Assembly: GCF_002077945.1 (NCBI RefSeq)
Contig: NZ_LVYD01000124.1
Coordinates: 496,001 to 560,000 of the forward strand
Length of the DNA stretch: 64,000 nucleotides
Source: Niastella vici
GTDB lineage: Bacteria > Bacteroidota > Bacteroidia > Chitinophagales > Chitinophagaceae
Direction: 5' to 3'
Shown one piece after another: positions 61,737-64,000 of the stretch; the first letter of the stretch is position 1; each line of letters starts with the position of its first letter. The position numbers were made by a program, and so were the translations under genes. The notes under the pieces were generated by a model, which worked only from the letters and a program-made list of their open reading frames with translations, did not search any database and was not told the origin of the DNA.

Positions 61737-64000
61737 ATGGTGGTATCTATACCAACAGTCCATTGCTGGTTTAATAAATCATTACGTTTTCTTCGGTTTT
61801 TGGCTGTTATAGTCATTTTATTACTGCTGCAGTTTTTTAAAACTAATGGGTACGCCCAAATGCGGCAGTTATATGTAGATGTCCGTGATGATAATGAAGT
61901 GAAAAAGATCAGTTTTTATTCTCCGGCTGAAGGTTATGTTGGGTTTACCTCATGGATTGGCTTCACGACAGATAGTGGAAGGACTTTTACAAGAAAGTAT
62001 ATTACATACAGTAATGTTGACTTTGGCAGCTATAGTGTTAACCTCACTTTCGGGTTTGGGGTTAGCGGCGTTAAAGCATTTAATAAAGATACACTTATAG
62101 TTTTCGGAGACTATGGAGCTGTACCAGCTATTCTATATTCCACGGATCAGGGTAATTCCTTCAGGCTAATTTATCAATCCCAGCTAAACACGCAAAAGAG
62201 CCTGGAGGGAAGTGTTAAGGATATGATTTTTCCTACTAACAGAGACGTTGGTTATGCGGTTGAAGCTGACCGGATCATTAAAACTGTAGACAGGGGAAAA
62301 AACTGGTTTGTCACATTGAATAGTCCCAACAGTTTTTATGATGTGGTGGAAGCGGTTGATGACAATACTGTTTTCGCCTTCAGCACATATTTCACCAATA
62401 AATTCATGAAAACCACCAATGGTGGAACAACCTGGCAGCAGTTAACGGTACCGGCAGGCACCATTACTTATGCTCATTTTATCTCCTCTGGTAAAGGCTG
62501 GCTGAATATGAATTATGGAAGTATATATTATACATCCAATGGAGGAACAAGTTGGCAATTGAAAAATGGCAATACTTCTGTTTATGCATTGAAAATGAAG
62601 TTTATCAACGATAGCACCGGTTATGCCACGGGTGAGTCATTTCGTATTTATAAAACAACAGATTCAGGTAAGGTGTGGGAGCCTTTACCGCGGGATAATA
62701 GTTATGAATACCTGGGTTATGGTCATAATGATCTGCATTTTTGGAATAATAACCAGTTTTGGGCAGGTGGCGGCCATGGTTTTCTCGAGATAACCACCAA
62801 TGGAGGGGGCATTCCTTTACCTAAGGCATTTTTCAGCATTGATACCACCAACCTCTCCCTAACTGGCATTGTGAAACTGGTTAACTACTCAAAGCCAAAT
62901 CACCAGTATTTATGGTATAAGAATGATACGTTAATAAGCACAAGTTATCATGCAAGCTATAACCATAAAATCAATAAAAGCTATGACAGTATTAAACTGG
63001 TGGTAACGGACGGCTCGCACAGCGATACTGCTATATCAACAATATATTTTAATGTTCCCCCTCCACCACCTATACCCACTATCACTTCATTTAAACCGGC
63101 TATAGCACCAAAAGGAAAAACGGTAACCATTACAGGGACAAACCTCACGGGTGCAACCAGTGTCAGTTTTGGGGGTATGCCTGCGAGTTCCTTTACAGTT
63201 ATTTCTTCAACAAATATAAATGCAGTAGTTGGTAATGGCGCCACTGGTAAGGTCTCGGTTACTACCCCTTATGGAACGGTTGATACCAGCGGCTTTACTT
63301 TTATTCCAGCACCAGTAATCAGTGCTTTCACTCCTGCTTTAGGAAGTACCGGCGCCACGGTCACCATTACTGGCTCAAATTTTACCGGGGCTACAGCAGT
63401 AAGCTTCGGTGGAATACCGGCGGCGTCTTTTACAGTTGTTTCAGACGGTACCATTACCGCTGTGCTGGCTACAGGCGGCTCAGGAAGTATATCGGTAATA
63501 GCACCCGGAGGTACAGCTTCCCTGCCTGGGTTTATTTTTGGTTATCCCCCTGCCATTACAGATTTTACCCCAACAGTGGGGCCTACCGGCACCGTGGTGA
63601 CTATTAAAGGAAATTATTTTGCGGGTGCAACAGCCGTTAATTTTGGCGGGGTTCCCGCAGCTTCATTTATAGTCAATGGAGATACCAGCATAACAGCTAC
63701 GCTATTTATAGGCGTCTCGGGTGTAATTACCGTTACCTCCCCATTTGGTACCGGAAGATCAATAGGAGTTTTTACATATGTAGCGCCATTAGCGTTTGAT
63801 TCATTTTCCCCCACAATAGGCGGCACAGGGACCAGGGTAACTATAAATGGTACCTCTGTTGAGTATGCCACTTCCATAACTATTGGGGGAGTACCTATTC
63901 AGTCGATATTTGCTAATAATCTCCACTCAAAAATAACAGTTACTGTTGGGGCAGGTGCTACGGGCGATATAGTGGTTACTACACCATATGGAACAGTAAC
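61737..64000 (+). CDS. BNR/Ycf48-like propeller plus IPT/TIG-repeat surface protein (3' end outside window)
   Basis: An open frame runs uninterrupted from ATG 61737 to the window end (754 codons visible). Residues 18-41 form a signal peptide ending N-G-Y-A-Q. Residues about 45-370 carry photosystem-assembly/BNR-type repeats (T-N-G-G-T-T-W, S-N-G-G-T-S-W, T-D-S-G-K-V-W). A PKD-like linker follows to about 440, then IPT/TIG domains begin near 446, 523, 605 and 684, each opening I-x-x-F-x-P-x-x-x-x-x-G-x-x-V-T-I-x-G. Such proteins are usually exported by type IX secretion, with a sorting domain that would lie past the edge. Large surface adhesin or glycan-binding roles are typical. Confidence 0.88.
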   Translation, partial: MVVSIPTVHCWFNKSLRFLRFLAVIVILLLLQFFKTNGYAQMRQLYVDVRDDNEVKKISFYSPAEGYVGFTSWIGFTTDSGRTFTRKYITYSNVDFGSYSVNLTFGFGVSGVKAFNKDTLIVFGDYGAVPAILYSTDQGNSFRLIYQSQLNTQKSLEGSVKDMIFPTNRDVGYAVEADRIIKTVDRGKNWFVTLNSPNSFYDVVEAVDDNTVFAFSTYFTNKFMKTTNGGTTWQQLTVPAGTITYAHFISSGKGWLNMNYGSIYYTSNGGTSWQLKNGNTSVYALKMKFINDSTGYATGESFRIYKTTDSGKVWEPLPRDNSYEYLGYGHNDLHFWNNNQFWAGGGHGFLEITTNGGGIPLPKAFFSIDTTNLSLTGIVKLVNYSKPNHQYLWYKNDTLISTSYHASYNHKINKSYDSIKLVVTDGSHSDTAISTIYFNVPPPPPIPTITSFKPAIAPKGKTVTITGTNLTGATSVSFGGMPASSFTVISSTNINAVVGNGATGKVSVTTPYGTVDTSGFTFIPAPVISAFTPALGSTGATVTITGSNFTGATAVSFGGIPAASFTVVSDGTITAVLATGGSGSISVIAPGGTASLPGFIFGYPPAITDFTPTVGPTGTVVTIKGNYFAGATAVNFGGVPAASFIVNGDTSITATLFIGVSGVITVTSPFGTGRSIGVFTYVAPLAFDSFSPTIGGTGTRVTINGTSVEYATSITIGGVPIQSIFANNLHSKITVTVGAGATGDIVVTTPYGTV

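Noticed and set aside
62981-63877. Three minus-strand frames of similar sequence
   Set aside because: They are antisense images of the IPT/TIG repeats, similar to each other only because the repeats are.

Overview
The window looks like a chromosomal segment of a Bacteroidota bacterium, most likely in the Chitinophagaceae (Niastella/Chitinophaga-like). The signs are promoters of the TAnnTTTG type, a TonB receptor, a DUF5686 barrel, a type IX secretion sorting domain, IPT/TIG repeat proteins, a PAAR-RHS toxin, GH29/GH89/GH95-type glycosidases and a bacterial serine palmitoyltransferase. The family assignment is inference from gene content; no rRNA or tRNA gene was seen.

Layout. 1-4.2 kb: thioredoxin, a cold-shock-domain protein, a DEAD-box helicase, a quinone-reductase-type oxidoreductase and a Crp/Fnr regulator. 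4.4-4.8 kb: a 17-unit array of 21-bp repeats. 4.9-9.3 kb: a PAAR-like/RHS polymorphic toxin whose C-terminal tip resembles the colicin E3 ribonuclease, with a small probable immunity gene 8 bp downstream. 9.5-13.1 kb: two overlapping P-loop ATPase genes, the second with Sel1/TPR repeats, behind a repeated promoter/operator; a candidate undescribed system. 13.2-17.4 kb: AraC regulator plus SDR, metallophosphoesterase plus nucleotidyltransferase, and a DUF481 barrel. 17.6-23.6 kb: YfiR, TonB receptor and a hybrid histidine kinase, probably one sensory unit. 24-29.6 kb: modABC, a second Crp/Fnr regulator, an F420-type NADP oxidoreductase, a DODA-type dioxygenase and a universal stress protein. 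29.8-38.1 kb: a NarL-type two-component pair, a beta-propeller lipoprotein, an S41 peptidase, a nucleoside-hydrolase-like protein, a Fic protein under a perfect palindrome, and a DUF434 protein.

39.6-51.4 kb is the main attraction. One strand carries serine palmitoyltransferase, a GNAT-like probable ceramide synthase, a CerR-like reductase, inositol-3-phosphate synthase, a PgpA-like phosphatase, a GtrA membrane protein, a DUF5686 outer-membrane barrel, a CDP-alcohol phosphatidyltransferase, a DUF4833 protein, a fatty-acid-hydroxylase-type enzyme, an Aur1-like PAP2 protein and a HAD hydrolase. Together they can be read as a complete inositol-phosphoceramide pathway plus candidate export factors. 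51.5-64 kb: a truncated T9SS-sorted protein, three glycosidases, a THEM6-like thioesterase, GNAT, DNA polymerase IV, a small secreted protein and the 5' part of a beta-propeller/IPT protein that runs off the window.

Regulatory threads: TAnnTTTG boxes often lie only 4-6 bp before the start codon, suggesting leaderless or near-leaderless mRNAs. Four intergenic TTGA(T/C)-N4-ATCAA sites match FNR-type half sites; two of them sit just after the two Crp/Fnr genes, each of which has the E-T-L-S-R recognition-helix signature.
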